NCBI RefSeq assembly: GCF_039975415.1
Contig: NZ_JBDWHD010000014.1
Origin: Ascidiaceihabitans sp039975415
GTDB lineage: Bacteria > Pseudomonadota > Alphaproteobacteria > Rhodobacterales > Rhodobacteraceae
Strand: one strand, 5' to 3'
DNA length: 64,000 nucleotides
A program made the position numbers and the translations under genes. Positions 1 to 8,182 of the stretch are shown in pieces. The notes beneath the pieces were generated by a model. That model was not told the DNA's origin and made no database searches. It worked only from the letters and a program-made list of their open reading frames with translations. Position 1 is the first letter of the stretch; each line of letters begins with the position of its first letter.

Positions 1-1015
1 CATGCGCGGCCTGCGCACGGTGCCTGTGCTGTGGGGCGTGGCCGAAGACATGATGCAGCTGTGCCCCAACGCCACGCTGCTACAATATGTGAACCCGATG
101 GCGATCAACACATGGGCGCTGGCCGAACGCTTTCCGCGTCTCAAACAGGTGGGCCTGTGCCATTCCGTGCAAAACACAGTGCACGAAATGGCGCATGATC
201 TGGAGATACCGCAAGCCGACATCCGCTATAAAGTGGCGGGTGTGAACCACGTTGCATTCTTCACGCGGCTGGAACAGGATATGGGCGACACCATGCGCGA
301 CCTGTATCCGCTACTGCGCCAAGGCTATGCGTCGGGGGCGCTGCCCAAACCGCCCCTGCTGATGCCGCGTTGCGCCAACAAGGTACGCTACGAGGTGATG
401 GATCAGCTGGGCTATTTCTGCACCGAAAGTTCTGAACATCTGGCCGAATACGTGCCGTGGTTCATCAAGGAAGGGCGCGAAGACCTGATCGAAGACTTTT
501 CGATCCCTTTGGACGAATATCCCACGCGCTGTATCGAACAGGTGGCCAACTGGAAGGAACAGGCCAAAGCTTTGCAAACCGACAGCGACACAGACGGCGG
601 CATCGAAGTCGCCAAAAGCCACGAATTCGCGTCAGAACTGATGAACGCCATCGTCACCAACCAACCTTATGAGCTGTATGGCAACCTGCCCAACACAGGG
701 CAAATCCCGCAATTGCCGATGGGGGCCGCGGTGGAAACACCCTGCATGGCCACGTCCAACGGTATACAGCCCACCGTCGTCACAGACATCCCGCCCCAAC
801 TGGTGGCGCTGATGCGCACACAGATCAATGTGCAGGAATTGACGGTGCGCGCATTGGTGGACGAAAACCCCGAACACATCTACCACGCCGCCATGATGGA
901 CCCGCACACCGCCGCCGAATTGGACTTGCGCCAAATCAGGGCGATGGTGGATGATCTTTTGAAAGCCCACGGCGATTGGCTGCCCGCCTTCGCCCGCAAA
1001 GCAAAGGCCGCATAA
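1..1015 (+). CDS. Alpha-galactosidase, glycoside hydrolase family 4 (5'-truncated by window edge)
   Basis: The frame is open to the left edge, so the N-terminus (about 110 residues carrying the NAD-binding Rossmann fold) is missing and 337 codons are visible. GH4 enzymes hydrolyse alpha-galactosides or related glycosides by an NAD- and Mn-dependent oxidation/elimination route. Family signatures in the visible part are YVNPMA (visible residues 29-34), GLCHS with the metal-ligand Cys at 53, and GVNH with the ligand His at 83. The alpha-galactosidase assignment rather than 6-phospho-glycosidase rests on overall similarity to MelA/LplD-type proteins and on the galactose-catabolic neighbours; the exact substrate is inferred. 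The stop codon overlaps the start of the next gene (TAATG), so it heads or sits inside the galactoside operon. Confidence 0.85.
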   Translation, partial: MRGLRTVPVLWGVAEDMMQLCPNATLLQYVNPMAINTWALAERFPRLKQVGLCHSVQNTVHEMAHDLEIPQADIRYKVAGVNHVAFFTRLEQDMGDTMRDLYPLLRQGYASGALPKPPLLMPRCANKVRYEVMDQLGYFCTESSEHLAEYVPWFIKEGREDLIEDFSIPLDEYPTRCIEQVANWKEQAKALQTDSDTDGGIEVAKSHEFASELMNAIVTNQPYELYGNLPNTGQIPQLPMGAAVETPCMATSNGIQPTVVTDIPPQLVALMRTQINVQELTVRALVDENPEHIYHAAMMDPHTAAELDLRQIRAMVDDLLKAHGDWLPAFARKAKAA

Positions 1016-1785
1016 TGGATAAAACCGCTACGTTTCACGACCTCAAAGGGGCGTCTGTTTATGTGACAGGCGGCGGGTCCGGCATTGGGGCCGCGATCAC
1101 GGAAGGGTTCTTGGCCCAAGGGGCAAAGGTGGCGTTTATTGGGCGTTCCGATGCGTCCAAGTTCGTGGCCGAGATGGAGATGAAACACGGGAATGCGCCC
1201 CTGTTCCTGCAAGGCGACATCACCGACACCGCACATTTGAAAAAGACGATGCAGCAGGCGGAAAAGGCGCACGGGCCTATCACCGTTCAGGTGAACAACG
1301 CCGCCAACGATGACCGCCACGCGCTGGACAAAGTCACAGAAGATTATTGGGACTGGATGCAGGCCATCAACCTCAAATCCTACTTCTTTGCCTGCCAAGA
1401 AGCCGCGCGGCAGATGCAAAAGGCAGGGCATGGGTCCATCATCAATTTCAGTTCTATCAGCTACATCATGGGGGGCGCGGGCTACACCGCTTACACCACG
1501 GCAAACGCCGGGATCACCGGCATGTCGCGCAGTCTGGCCCGTGAACTGGGGCCTGACAAAATCCGCGTAAACGCTTTGGCCCCCGGCTGGGTGCTGACGC
1601 AAAAGCAGTTGGACAAATGGGCCGACCCCGACGCACTGGCCGCGCATCTGGACCGCCAATGCCTGAAAGACCACCTGGCCCCGCAAGACATCGTGGACGC
1701 AGTTCTGTTTCTGGCCTCAAACACCAGTCGCATGATGACAGGTCAGTGTATGGTTGTGGATGGCGGCGTGGTGGTGACAGGGTGA
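1015..1785 (+). CDS. SDR-family oxidoreductase, candidate galactose 1-dehydrogenase, catalytic Lys replaced by Asn
   Basis: A 256-residue classical short-chain dehydrogenase. The cofactor motif TGGGSGIG spans residues 18-25, NNA is at 94-96, and the catalytic Ser147 and Tyr160 are present. The YxxxK motif instead reads YTTAN, so the usual catalytic Lys is Asn164 (codon AAC at 1504-1506). Its position between an alpha-galactosidase and the 2-keto-3-deoxygalactonate genes suggests oxidation of galactose to galactonolactone, but this is inference from context. The ATG at 1015 was chosen because it overlaps the upstream stop, as is usual in this operon; an in-frame start at 976 would lie inside the GH4 gene. 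The Lys to Asn change raises the possibility of low or altered activity. Confidence 0.85.
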   Translation: MDKTATFHDLKGASVYVTGGGSGIGAAITEGFLAQGAKVAFIGRSDASKFVAEMEMKHGNAPLFLQGDITDTAHLKKTMQQAEKAHGPITVQVNNAANDDRHALDKVTEDYWDWMQAINLKSYFFACQEAARQMQKAGHGSIINFSSISYIMGGAGYTAYTTANAGITGMSRSLARELGPDKIRVNALAPGWVLTQKQLDKWADPDALAAHLDRQCLKDHLAPQDIVDAVLFLASNTSRMMTGQCMVVDGGVVVTG

Positions 1786-2675
1786 GCCGACCTGATTGGA
1801 TAGCTGCCGATTGGGGCACCTCGCACCTGCGCGTTTGGGCCATGCAAGGCGGCACGGTTCTGGACAAAGCACAGTCAGATGCGGGCATGGCAAAGCTGGA
1901 CGCGGCGCAATTTGAAGGGGCTTTGCTGGACCTGATCGGACCATGGTTGGGTGACAGCACACTTACAGTCGTCGCCTGCGGCATGGTTGGCGCACGACAA
2001 GGCTGGGTCGAGGCCCCCTATGGCGCGATCCCCACAACGCCTGTGGCCGACGGTTTGGTGCAGGCCCCCACAAATGACCCGCGCCTGAACGTCTGGGTCA
2101 TTCCGGGTCTAAAGCAAACGGCGCCCGCCGATGTGATGCGCGGTGAAGAAACCCAAATCGCCGGATTTTTGGCTTTGAACGATGGCTGGGACGGCGTGAT
2201 CTGTTTGCCCGGCACGCACACCAAATGGGCGCATGTCAGTGCAGGTGAAGTCGTGTCTTTCCAGACCTTCATGACGGGTGAACAATTTGCTTTGCTGACG
2301 GAAAATTCGGTCCTGAAACATTCGATCGGGACTGGGTGGGACGACACTGCTTTTAAGGATGCGCTGAACGATACGATGTCGCGGCCTGAACGGCTGGCAG
2401 CGTATCTGTTCAACCTGCGCGCCCGTGATCTGCTTGAGGGCTTTGACGCAGACAGCGCCCGCGCCCGTCTTTCGGGCTTGCTGCTTGGGGCGGAACTGTC
2501 AGCGGCACGGCCTTTTTGGTTGGGTCAGAACGTGGCCATCATCGGCGACGACACGCTGGCGCGGGCCTATGCCATGGCGCTGGACGCACAAGGTGTACCC
2601 GCACTTGTTGCGGATGCCGCCCGTATGACATTGGCCGGACTTCAAGCCGCCTACCGCACAACAAAGGACAGCTGA
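1782..2675 (+). CDS. dgoK: 2-dehydro-3-deoxygalactonokinase
   Basis: A 297-residue sugar kinase. It phosphorylates 2-keto-3-deoxygalactonate at C6 in the De Ley-Doudoroff pathway, using ATP in the cytoplasm. The N-terminal ADWGTSHLRVW (residues 8-18) is the phosphate-1 motif typical of DgoK, and the length fits the family (about 290-300). The start is GTG at 1782, which overlaps the TGA of the preceding SDR by four bases; reading upstream to 1617 would only run through the SDR gene. The next gene encodes the aldolase that consumes its product, so the two steps are coupled in one transcript. Confidence 0.9.
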   Translation: MSRPDWIAADWGTSHLRVWAMQGGTVLDKAQSDAGMAKLDAAQFEGALLDLIGPWLGDSTLTVVACGMVGARQGWVEAPYGAIPTTPVADGLVQAPTNDPRLNVWVIPGLKQTAPADVMRGEETQIAGFLALNDGWDGVICLPGTHTKWAHVSAGEVVSFQTFMTGEQFALLTENSVLKHSIGTGWDDTAFKDALNDTMSRPERLAAYLFNLRARDLLEGFDADSARARLSGLLLGAELSAARPFWLGQNVAIIGDDTLARAYAMALDAQGVPALVADAARMTLAGLQAAYRTTKDS

Positions 2676-2676
2676 C

Positions 2677-3279
2677 ATGACCCGCAATCTGATCGCCATT
2701 CTGCGTGGGATCACCCCGCCAGACGCCGTCGCTGTGACCCAAGCCATCCTGGACGCTGGCATCACCACCATCGAAGTGCCCATGAATTCACCAAACGCTT
2801 TGCAAAGCATATCGAAAATGGTCCACGCATTTGGGGATGTGACCATCGGCGCGGGCACCGTTCTGGACTGTGCGCAAGTGCAAGCTGTCCATGATGCAGG
2901 TGGCACCCTGATCGTATCCCCCAATTGCGACACTGACGTCATCGCCAAAACCAAAACGCTGAACATGCAAAGCTGGCCGGGCATTTTCACACCGACAGAA
3001 GCCTTTGCAGCATTGAAGGCCGGTGCCGACGGTCTGAAACTGTTCCCCGGCAACATGGCAGGCCCTTTGGGGCTGCAAGCGCTGCGCGCGGTGCTGCCGC
3101 CCTCCACCCAAGTCTATGCTGTCGGCGGCGCGGGCCCCGATAACTTTGGCACTTGGATGAAGGCCAGCGCGGACGGGTTTGGCATTGGCTCTGCCATCTA
3201 CAAGCCGGGCATGTCGGCACAAGATGTCAGCACACAGGCCCAAGCCATCGTTGCGGCCTATGACGCTGCTTTAACATGA
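2677..3279 (+). CDS. dgoA: 2-dehydro-3-deoxy-6-phosphogalactonate aldolase
   Basis: A 200-residue class I aldolase of the KDPG/KDPGal family. It splits 2-keto-3-deoxy-6-phosphogalactonate into pyruvate and glyceraldehyde 3-phosphate. Visible catalytic features are Arg10 in the LRG motif, Glu33 in TIEVP and the Schiff-base Lys121 in GLKLFPG. It starts one base after the dgoK stop and is preceded by AAAGGA. A second, separate KDPG aldolase (eda) lies at 15567-16202; the operon context and the short LAILRG-type N-terminus place this copy with the galactonate-specific group. Confidence 0.9.
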   Translation: MTRNLIAILRGITPPDAVAVTQAILDAGITTIEVPMNSPNALQSISKMVHAFGDVTIGAGTVLDCAQVQAVHDAGGTLIVSPNCDTDVIAKTKTLNMQSWPGIFTPTEAFAALKAGADGLKLFPGNMAGPLGLQALRAVLPPSTQVYAVGGAGPDNFGTWMKASADGFGIGSAIYKPGMSAQDVSTQAQAIVAAYDAALT

Positions 3280-4115
3280 GCACCATCTTCGACACCCGCA
3301 TCTGCGCCTTGGGCGAAGGGCCATTGTGGCACCCAACCCGCAAGCAATTGTTCTGGTTTGATATTCTGGGCAAGAGGCTGCTGACCCAAGTGGGCGAAGA
3401 CCCTCAAGAGTGGCAATTTGACGAACATTTCTCGGCCGCAGGCTGGGTAGATGACACCACGCTGTTCATGGCATCCGAAACCGGCCTTTGGCGCTTTGAC
3501 ATCACCACCGGGGGGGTAAGCCGCATCACAACCCTTGAGGCCGATACCCCCGTGACACGCTCAAACGACGGGCGCGCAGACCCGTGGGGCGGGTTTTGGA
3601 TCGGCACCATGGGCAAGAACACCGAACCCTACGCCGGGGCGATTTATCGCTATTTCAACGGCGAGCTGCGCAAGCTTTACAGCGGCATCACCGTGTCCAA
3701 CGCCATATGTTTTGCGCCCAACCGCAGCCACGCCTACTACACAGACACGTTTAGCAAGCGCGTTATGCGGCAAAACCTTGACCGCTATGGCTGGCCCGAA
3801 GGCGACGCATCGGTGTTTCTGGATTTGCGCGAAGACGGCTTAAACCCCGACGGGGCTGTTATAGATGCTGCGGGCAATATGTGGTTGGCGCAATGGGGGG
3901 CCGCGCGGGTCGGGGTATACGCCCCGGACGGCAGCTTTGTGAAAGCGGTGGATGTGGGCGGCACGCAGGCCTCATGCCCTGCATTTGGCGGCGATGACCT
4001 AAGCGATCTCTACATCACAAGTGCGGCCACAGGGCTGACAGGGGCACACGACGGCATGACCTTTGTACAAACAAACGCGGGCCAAGGTCTGCCTGAACCA
4101 CGGGTGCTGCTATGA
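3276..4115 (+). CDS. SMP-30/gluconolactonase-family sugar lactonase
   Basis: A 279-residue six-bladed beta-propeller lactonase of the SMP-30/regucalcin family. Family members open aldonolactones in a metal-dependent reaction. The N-terminal GEGPLWHP contains the metal-ligand Glu, RSNDGRADPWGGFWIGTM is the signature in the central blades, and GLNPDGAVIDAAGN supplies further ligands. In this operon the likely substrate is galactono-1,4- or 1,5-lactone, linking a galactose dehydrogenase to galactonate; arabinonolactone is an alternative. Its start overlaps the dgoA stop and its stop overlaps the next start by four bases, so translation is coupled on both sides. Confidence 0.85.
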   Translation: MSTIFDTRICALGEGPLWHPTRKQLFWFDILGKRLLTQVGEDPQEWQFDEHFSAAGWVDDTTLFMASETGLWRFDITTGGVSRITTLEADTPVTRSNDGRADPWGGFWIGTMGKNTEPYAGAIYRYFNGELRKLYSGITVSNAICFAPNRSHAYYTDTFSKRVMRQNLDRYGWPEGDASVFLDLREDGLNPDGAVIDAAGNMWLAQWGAARVGVYAPDGSFVKAVDVGGTQASCPAFGGDDLSDLYITSAATGLTGAHDGMTFVQTNAGQGLPEPRVLL

Positions 4116-5986
4116 TCCCGGAACTTGGCGTGTGCTACTACCCCGAGCACTGGGACGAAGCCATGTGGGCCGAGGACGCCGCCCACATGGTAGAGACAGG
4201 GATCACATGGGTGCGTATCGCGGAATTCGCGTGGTCGCGGCTGGAACCTGTGCCGGGACACTTCGCGTTTGAATGGCTGGACAAGGCCATCGGCATCTTG
4301 GCAGGGCACGGATTGAAGGTGGTGCTGTGCACGCCAACCGCCACGCCGCCGCGTTGGATGATTGATCGCTATCCCGACATGCTGGCCGTTGATGGCGCAG
4401 GGCAACCGCGCACATTCGGATCACGGCGGCACTATTGCTTTTCGCATTTGGGATACCGCGCCGAAAGCGTGCGCATCGCGCAAGCGCTAGGAGAACGATA
4501 TGGGCGTGATCCGCGCATTCACGCGTGGCAAATCGACAACGAATACGGCTGCCACGATACGGTGATCAGCTATTCCGACCATGCAAAAATTGCCTTCCAA
4601 GGGTGGTGCGCCCAGCGATACGGCGACATAGAAGCACTCAACACGGCATGGGGGAACGTATTTTGGTCGATGGAATACACCGATTTCGACCAGATCGCCC
4701 TGCCACATCTGACCGTGACACAACCCAACCCCGCGCATGAGCTGGCATTTCGGCGGTTTTCATCAGATCAAGTCACCGCCTACAACCGCGCCCAAGCACA
4801 GGCTTTGCGGCACGCCACCGACGCCCCGCTGATCCACAACTACATGGGGCGCATCCTTGAATTTGATCATTTCGAAGTGGGGGCCGACCTCGATATCGCG
4901 TCATGGGACAGCTACCCGATCGGGTTCCTCTCGGACAGATTGGACGCCTCGGAGGCACACAAAGCCAAATACCTGCAACAGGGCGACCCCGACATGCAGG
5001 CCTTTCACCACGATCTTTACCGCAGCGTCGGCAAAGGGCGCTGGTGGGTGATGGAACAACAGCCCGGTCCGGTGAACTGGGCGCCCTACAACCCCGCCCC
5101 GCTTGAAGGCATGGTGCGGCTGTGGACGTGGGAGGCGATTGCACATGGCGCCGAAGTGGTCAGCTATTTCAGATGGCGCCAAGCCTCGTTTGCGCAGGAA
5201 CAGATGCACGCAGGGTTGCTGACCCCGCAAAACGTACCTGCACCCGGCATGACAGAAGCCGCGCAGGTGGCCCGCGAAATCGGACAAATTGGCGCGATCA
5301 CTCAAAAGAAAGCCGATGCAGCGCTGGTCTTTGACTACGCCTCGGACTGGTGTTGGACAACGCTTCCACAAGGCGCGGATTTCACCTATTTCAGGTTGGT
5401 GCTTGAGGCTTATAAGGCGCTGCGTCGCGCGGGCCGCACAGTCGACATCTTGCCCGCAACAGCCGGATCTTTCGACGGATATGATGTGGTTCTGGCGCCG
5501 GGATTGGCACAAATCCCCGACAGCCTGATGCAAACCGACAGCAAGGTGGTATTGGGCCCCCGCACAGGCACTGTCACGGAAGAATTGCGCATACCCACCA
5601 GCGGCACATCACCCCTGCCACAGTTTTCCGAAAGCCTGCCACCAGATCACAAACGCAGTGTGCAGGACGCAGGGCACGTGGTGCACTGGCAAGAAACATG
5701 GGATGTAGCGGACAACGATCAAACCATCATTTCAGATGATGCAGGCAAAGCCGTCCTGTTTGAAAGAGACGGGCAATTCAGACTGGCGGCGTGGCCAGAC
5801 GAAACGCTTTGGGACACTATTCTGGAGCATTTCATCGCCGCAAAACCCACAGGCGATCTGCGGGTACGCACCACGCAAGACCACATATTTGTGATCAATT
5901 ACACAAACGAAGACCAAAACTACCAAGACCATATTGTCAAAGGATGCGACCTTGCGATTTTCAAAGACGGCACCCGAATTCTGTAA
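4112..5986 (+). CDS. Beta-galactosidase, glycoside hydrolase family 42
   Basis: A 624-residue GH42 retaining beta-galactosidase. The acid/base is Glu144 in WQIDNEYG and the nucleophile is Glu315 in WWVMEQQPGPVNW, both in the expected family context; the N-terminal GVCYYPEHW is the usual first strand of the TIM barrel. There is no signal peptide, so it acts on imported disaccharides in the cytoplasm. It is the last gene of the galactoside operon, and together with the GH4 enzyme the cell can release galactose from both alpha and beta linkages. The C-terminal part (after about residue 390) covers the trimerisation and beta-sandwich domains. It overlaps the upstream lactonase by four bases. Confidence 0.93.
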   Translation: MIPELGVCYYPEHWDEAMWAEDAAHMVETGITWVRIAEFAWSRLEPVPGHFAFEWLDKAIGILAGHGLKVVLCTPTATPPRWMIDRYPDMLAVDGAGQPRTFGSRRHYCFSHLGYRAESVRIAQALGERYGRDPRIHAWQIDNEYGCHDTVISYSDHAKIAFQGWCAQRYGDIEALNTAWGNVFWSMEYTDFDQIALPHLTVTQPNPAHELAFRRFSSDQVTAYNRAQAQALRHATDAPLIHNYMGRILEFDHFEVGADLDIASWDSYPIGFLSDRLDASEAHKAKYLQQGDPDMQAFHHDLYRSVGKGRWWVMEQQPGPVNWAPYNPAPLEGMVRLWTWEAIAHGAEVVSYFRWRQASFAQEQMHAGLLTPQNVPAPGMTEAAQVAREIGQIGAITQKKADAALVFDYASDWCWTTLPQGADFTYFRLVLEAYKALRRAGRTVDILPATAGSFDGYDVVLAPGLAQIPDSLMQTDSKVVLGPRTGTVTEELRIPTSGTSPLPQFSESLPPDHKRSVQDAGHVVHWQETWDVADNDQTIISDDAGKAVLFERDGQFRLAAWPDETLWDTILEHFIAAKPTGDLRVRTTQDHIFVINYTNEDQNYQDHIVKGCDLAIFKDGTRIL

Positions 5987-5994
5987 GGTAAACC

Positions 5995-6051
5995 CGTCTT
6001 TTTCCTAAAAAATCCCCCCCTGGGGGGGCGAAGCGCGGGGGCAGAGCCCCC
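5995..6051 (-). repeat. Intergenic 3'-end element, copy A (terminator-like)
   Basis: Read on the minus strand, downstream of kduD, this holds a GC hairpin (GGGGGC, loop TCT, GCCCCC; 6037-6051), a short spacer, then CCCCCCC-A-GGGGGGG (6014-6028) followed by ATTTTTTAGG and AAAAAGACG. The last hairpin plus T-run has the form of an intrinsic terminator for the kduD transcript. Three further copies of the same arrangement occur at 21869-21920, 47188-47245 and 57748-57800, each following a gene on the same strand. Confidence 0.7.
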
Positions 6052-6058
6052 AATCACA

Positions 6059-6829
6059 CTAACGGCCCATCCAGCCGCCATCGACGGTCAAAACTGTGCC
6101 ATGCACATAAGATGCGGCCTCTGATGCCAAAAATACTGCGGCCCCACCAAAATCAGCAGGCGTGCCCCAACGGCCCGCAGGAATACGTTCAAGAATAGAC
6201 TTTGAGCGCACAGGATCATCTTGCAGCGCTTGGGTATTGTCGGTGGCGATGTAACCCGGGGCGATGGCATTGACGTTCACGCCCTGCCCCGCCCATTCAT
6301 TGGCAAGCGCCTTGGTCAATTGCCCGATACCACCTTTGGATGCGGCATACCCTGGCACGGTAATCCCACCTTGAAACGTCAACAACGAGGCTGTGAAAAT
6401 GATCTTGCCGGAGCCTCGCGCCAGCATGCCACGGCCAATTTCGCGTGACAGCACAAACTGGGCGTTCAGATTCACCTCGATCACTTCGTCCCAAAGCGCG
6501 TCATCATGGTCTGCGGCAGGTTTGCGCAAAATGGTGCCTGCATTGTTGATCAGGATGTCCGGCTCTATGCTATCGGCTTCGATTTGGGCGGCAAAGCCAC
6601 GCACCGCGCTGCGGTCCGAAAAGTCGCATTGATACGCTTTGAAAGACCGCCCCATAGAGGTGACGGATTTTTCAACATCGCTGCCTGACAATTCCAACGA
6701 TGCGGAAACGCCCACAATGTCTGCACCAGCCGAGGCCAAAGCCTCTGCGATGCCACGCCCGATACCGCGCTTTGCGCCCGTAACAAGTGCCGTTTTTCCA
6801 GACAGGTCGAATGTAGACAAAATGCTCAT
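6059..6829 (-). CDS. kduD: 2-deoxy-D-gluconate 3-dehydrogenase-like SDR
   Basis: A 256-residue classical SDR with the whole catalytic set: TGAKRGIG at 17-24, NNAG at 95-98, Ser148, Tyr161 and Lys165. The N-terminus (FDLSGKTALVTGAKRGIG) and the C-terminal TVDGGWMGR closely resemble KduD enzymes, which interconvert 2-keto-3-deoxygluconate-type sugar acids and their keto forms with NAD. It follows the zinc dehydrogenase gene by three bases on the same strand, so the two are cotranscribed and probably oxidise a sugar acid in sequence. The exact substrate is not decidable from sequence. Confidence 0.8.
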   Translation of the reverse strand: MSILSTFDLSGKTALVTGAKRGIGRGIAEALASAGADIVGVSASLELSGSDVEKSVTSMGRSFKAYQCDFSDRSAVRGFAAQIEADSIEPDILINNAGTILRKPAADHDDALWDEVIEVNLNAQFVLSREIGRGMLARGSGKIIFTASLLTFQGGITVPGYAASKGGIGQLTKALANEWAGQGVNVNAIAPGYIATDNTQALQDDPVRSKSILERIPAGRWGTPADFGGAAVFLASEAASYVHGTVLTVDGGWMGR

Positions 6830-6832
6830 GGG

Positions 6833-7858
6833 TTATGCTCCTACCTTGATCAGGCTTTTCATGGCTGTGGGGCTGGCATCAAGATTTTCGAACGCCTGCT
6901 GGATGTCGGCCAAAGGCGCCACATCGGTGATGACGGTATCCGCATCCACGCCGCCCGACGTGATCATGGTGATGGCCTTTTCATAGTCCACGGGTTCATA
7001 CACGCGCACGCCGATCAACTGCAATTCACGCCAGAAAAACTGGAACATGTCCACGGCGGGTTTGGCGGCGTGAATGGCCACCATCACAATCCGTGCGCGT
7101 GTCGCGGCACAGGCCGTCATCGCATCGACACCGGGTTGGGTGCCGGACACTTCAAACACCACATCCGCGCCTTTGTCGCCAGTGCGGGCCATAATGTCCG
7201 CCTGCAGATCCGTTTCAGCGGGATTGACCGTGTCAAAACCCAGTTTCTGCAAAATGGTCAAACGGTGCGCATTGACTTCGGAAATCACAACCTTCCCGCC
7301 TGCATCACGGGCGACCATGGCCACCAGAACGCCGATGGGACCGCCACCAATCACCAAAACGTCTTCTCCGGCCTGCAAGTTGGACAAGCGCACGTCATGG
7401 CACGCAACGGCCACAGGTTCGATCAAGGCGGCATGATCCATACGAATATCGTCGGGCAAAATGTGCAACGTGTGCGCAGGGACGTTCCAGACTTCTTGCA
7501 TGGCACCGTCTGTATCAAGGCCCAAAAACTTCAAAGAATGGCAAATATGCTGATGCCCTGCGCGACAGGCGGGGCAGTCACCACAATGATCCAAAGGGCG
7601 CACAACAACTTTTTGTCCTTTGGTAAACCCTTCACCGTCGGCATCAACGACACCCGACATTTCATGTCCCAAAACGCGCGTGAACCCGACACGTGCATCC
7701 ATATTGCCGTGATAGACATGCATGTCGGTGCCGCAAATCCCACAAAACGCGATCCGCACCGGCACTTCGCCGGGCTTTGGCACAGGCAAGGGCACGTTTT
7801 CCAATGTAAATGTTTTGTCGCCACGGTATTGTGCGGCTGCGATCATTGGTTGGTTCAT
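6833..7858 (-). CDS. Zinc-dependent alcohol dehydrogenase (sorbitol/L-idonate dehydrogenase type)
   Basis: A 341-residue medium-chain dehydrogenase. Catalytic zinc ligands are Cys39 (FCGICGTD) and His65-Glu66 (LGHE). The structural-zinc lobe has Cys92, Cys95, Cys98 and Cys106. The cofactor motif VIGGGPIGVL follows in the middle. Family members oxidise polyols or sugar acids with NAD(P). It is the first gene of a two-gene minus-strand unit with kduD and is read away from the regulator at 8183. The pair looks like an L-idonate or similar hexonate utilisation unit, by analogy with idnD/idnO and kduD pairs; this is inference. Confidence 0.82.
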   Translation of the reverse strand: MNQPMIAAAQYRGDKTFTLENVPLPVPKPGEVPVRIAFCGICGTDMHVYHGNMDARVGFTRVLGHEMSGVVDADGEGFTKGQKVVVRPLDHCGDCPACRAGHQHICHSLKFLGLDTDGAMQEVWNVPAHTLHILPDDIRMDHAALIEPVAVACHDVRLSNLQAGEDVLVIGGGPIGVLVAMVARDAGGKVVISEVNAHRLTILQKLGFDTVNPAETDLQADIMARTGDKGADVVFEVSGTQPGVDAMTACAATRARIVMVAIHAAKPAVDMFQFFWRELQLIGVRVYEPVDYEKAITMITSGGVDADTVITDVAPLADIQQAFENLDASPTAMKSLIKVGA

Positions 7859-8182
7859 TGCGCGTCCCTTTGGATGTGGTTTCTGGGCAAGGGAACCCTG
7901 CCCCCAAGCGCTTCAAATCCTAGCGGCAAAGTTGGTTTCGGATCAATGCCCAAACCTCTTTCGGGCACACGCACCGATCAAGTTCTGCACGTACATGCAA
8001 CCATAGGTACCGTATGTAGAAATGGCTTGATCGATAGGATACACACCGATTACGTTACACGGCAGGGTGGTGAGGCCGTTTGGTCTGCAACAAAGGCGTA
8101 AAATGCGCCAAAAAGGAATTGTATGACGCGGTATATCGGCTTTCAGACCAGCATCCCTTTTCGTCGGGAGAGCTGAGGTAAA
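7859..8182. promoter_or_regulatory. Divergent promoter region with nested inverted repeats
   Basis: A 324-base gap between two divergently read genes with no convincing ORF. It holds a near-palindrome CATAGGTACCGTATG (8002-8016; the outer CATA/TATG and central GGTACC are symmetric) flanked by CGATCAAG (7975-7982) and its inverted copy CTTGATCG (8026-8033). These look like repressor sites for the sugar dehydrogenase unit at 6059-7858, whose start is about 120 bases away. No -35/-10 pair was convincing. Confidence 0.5.
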
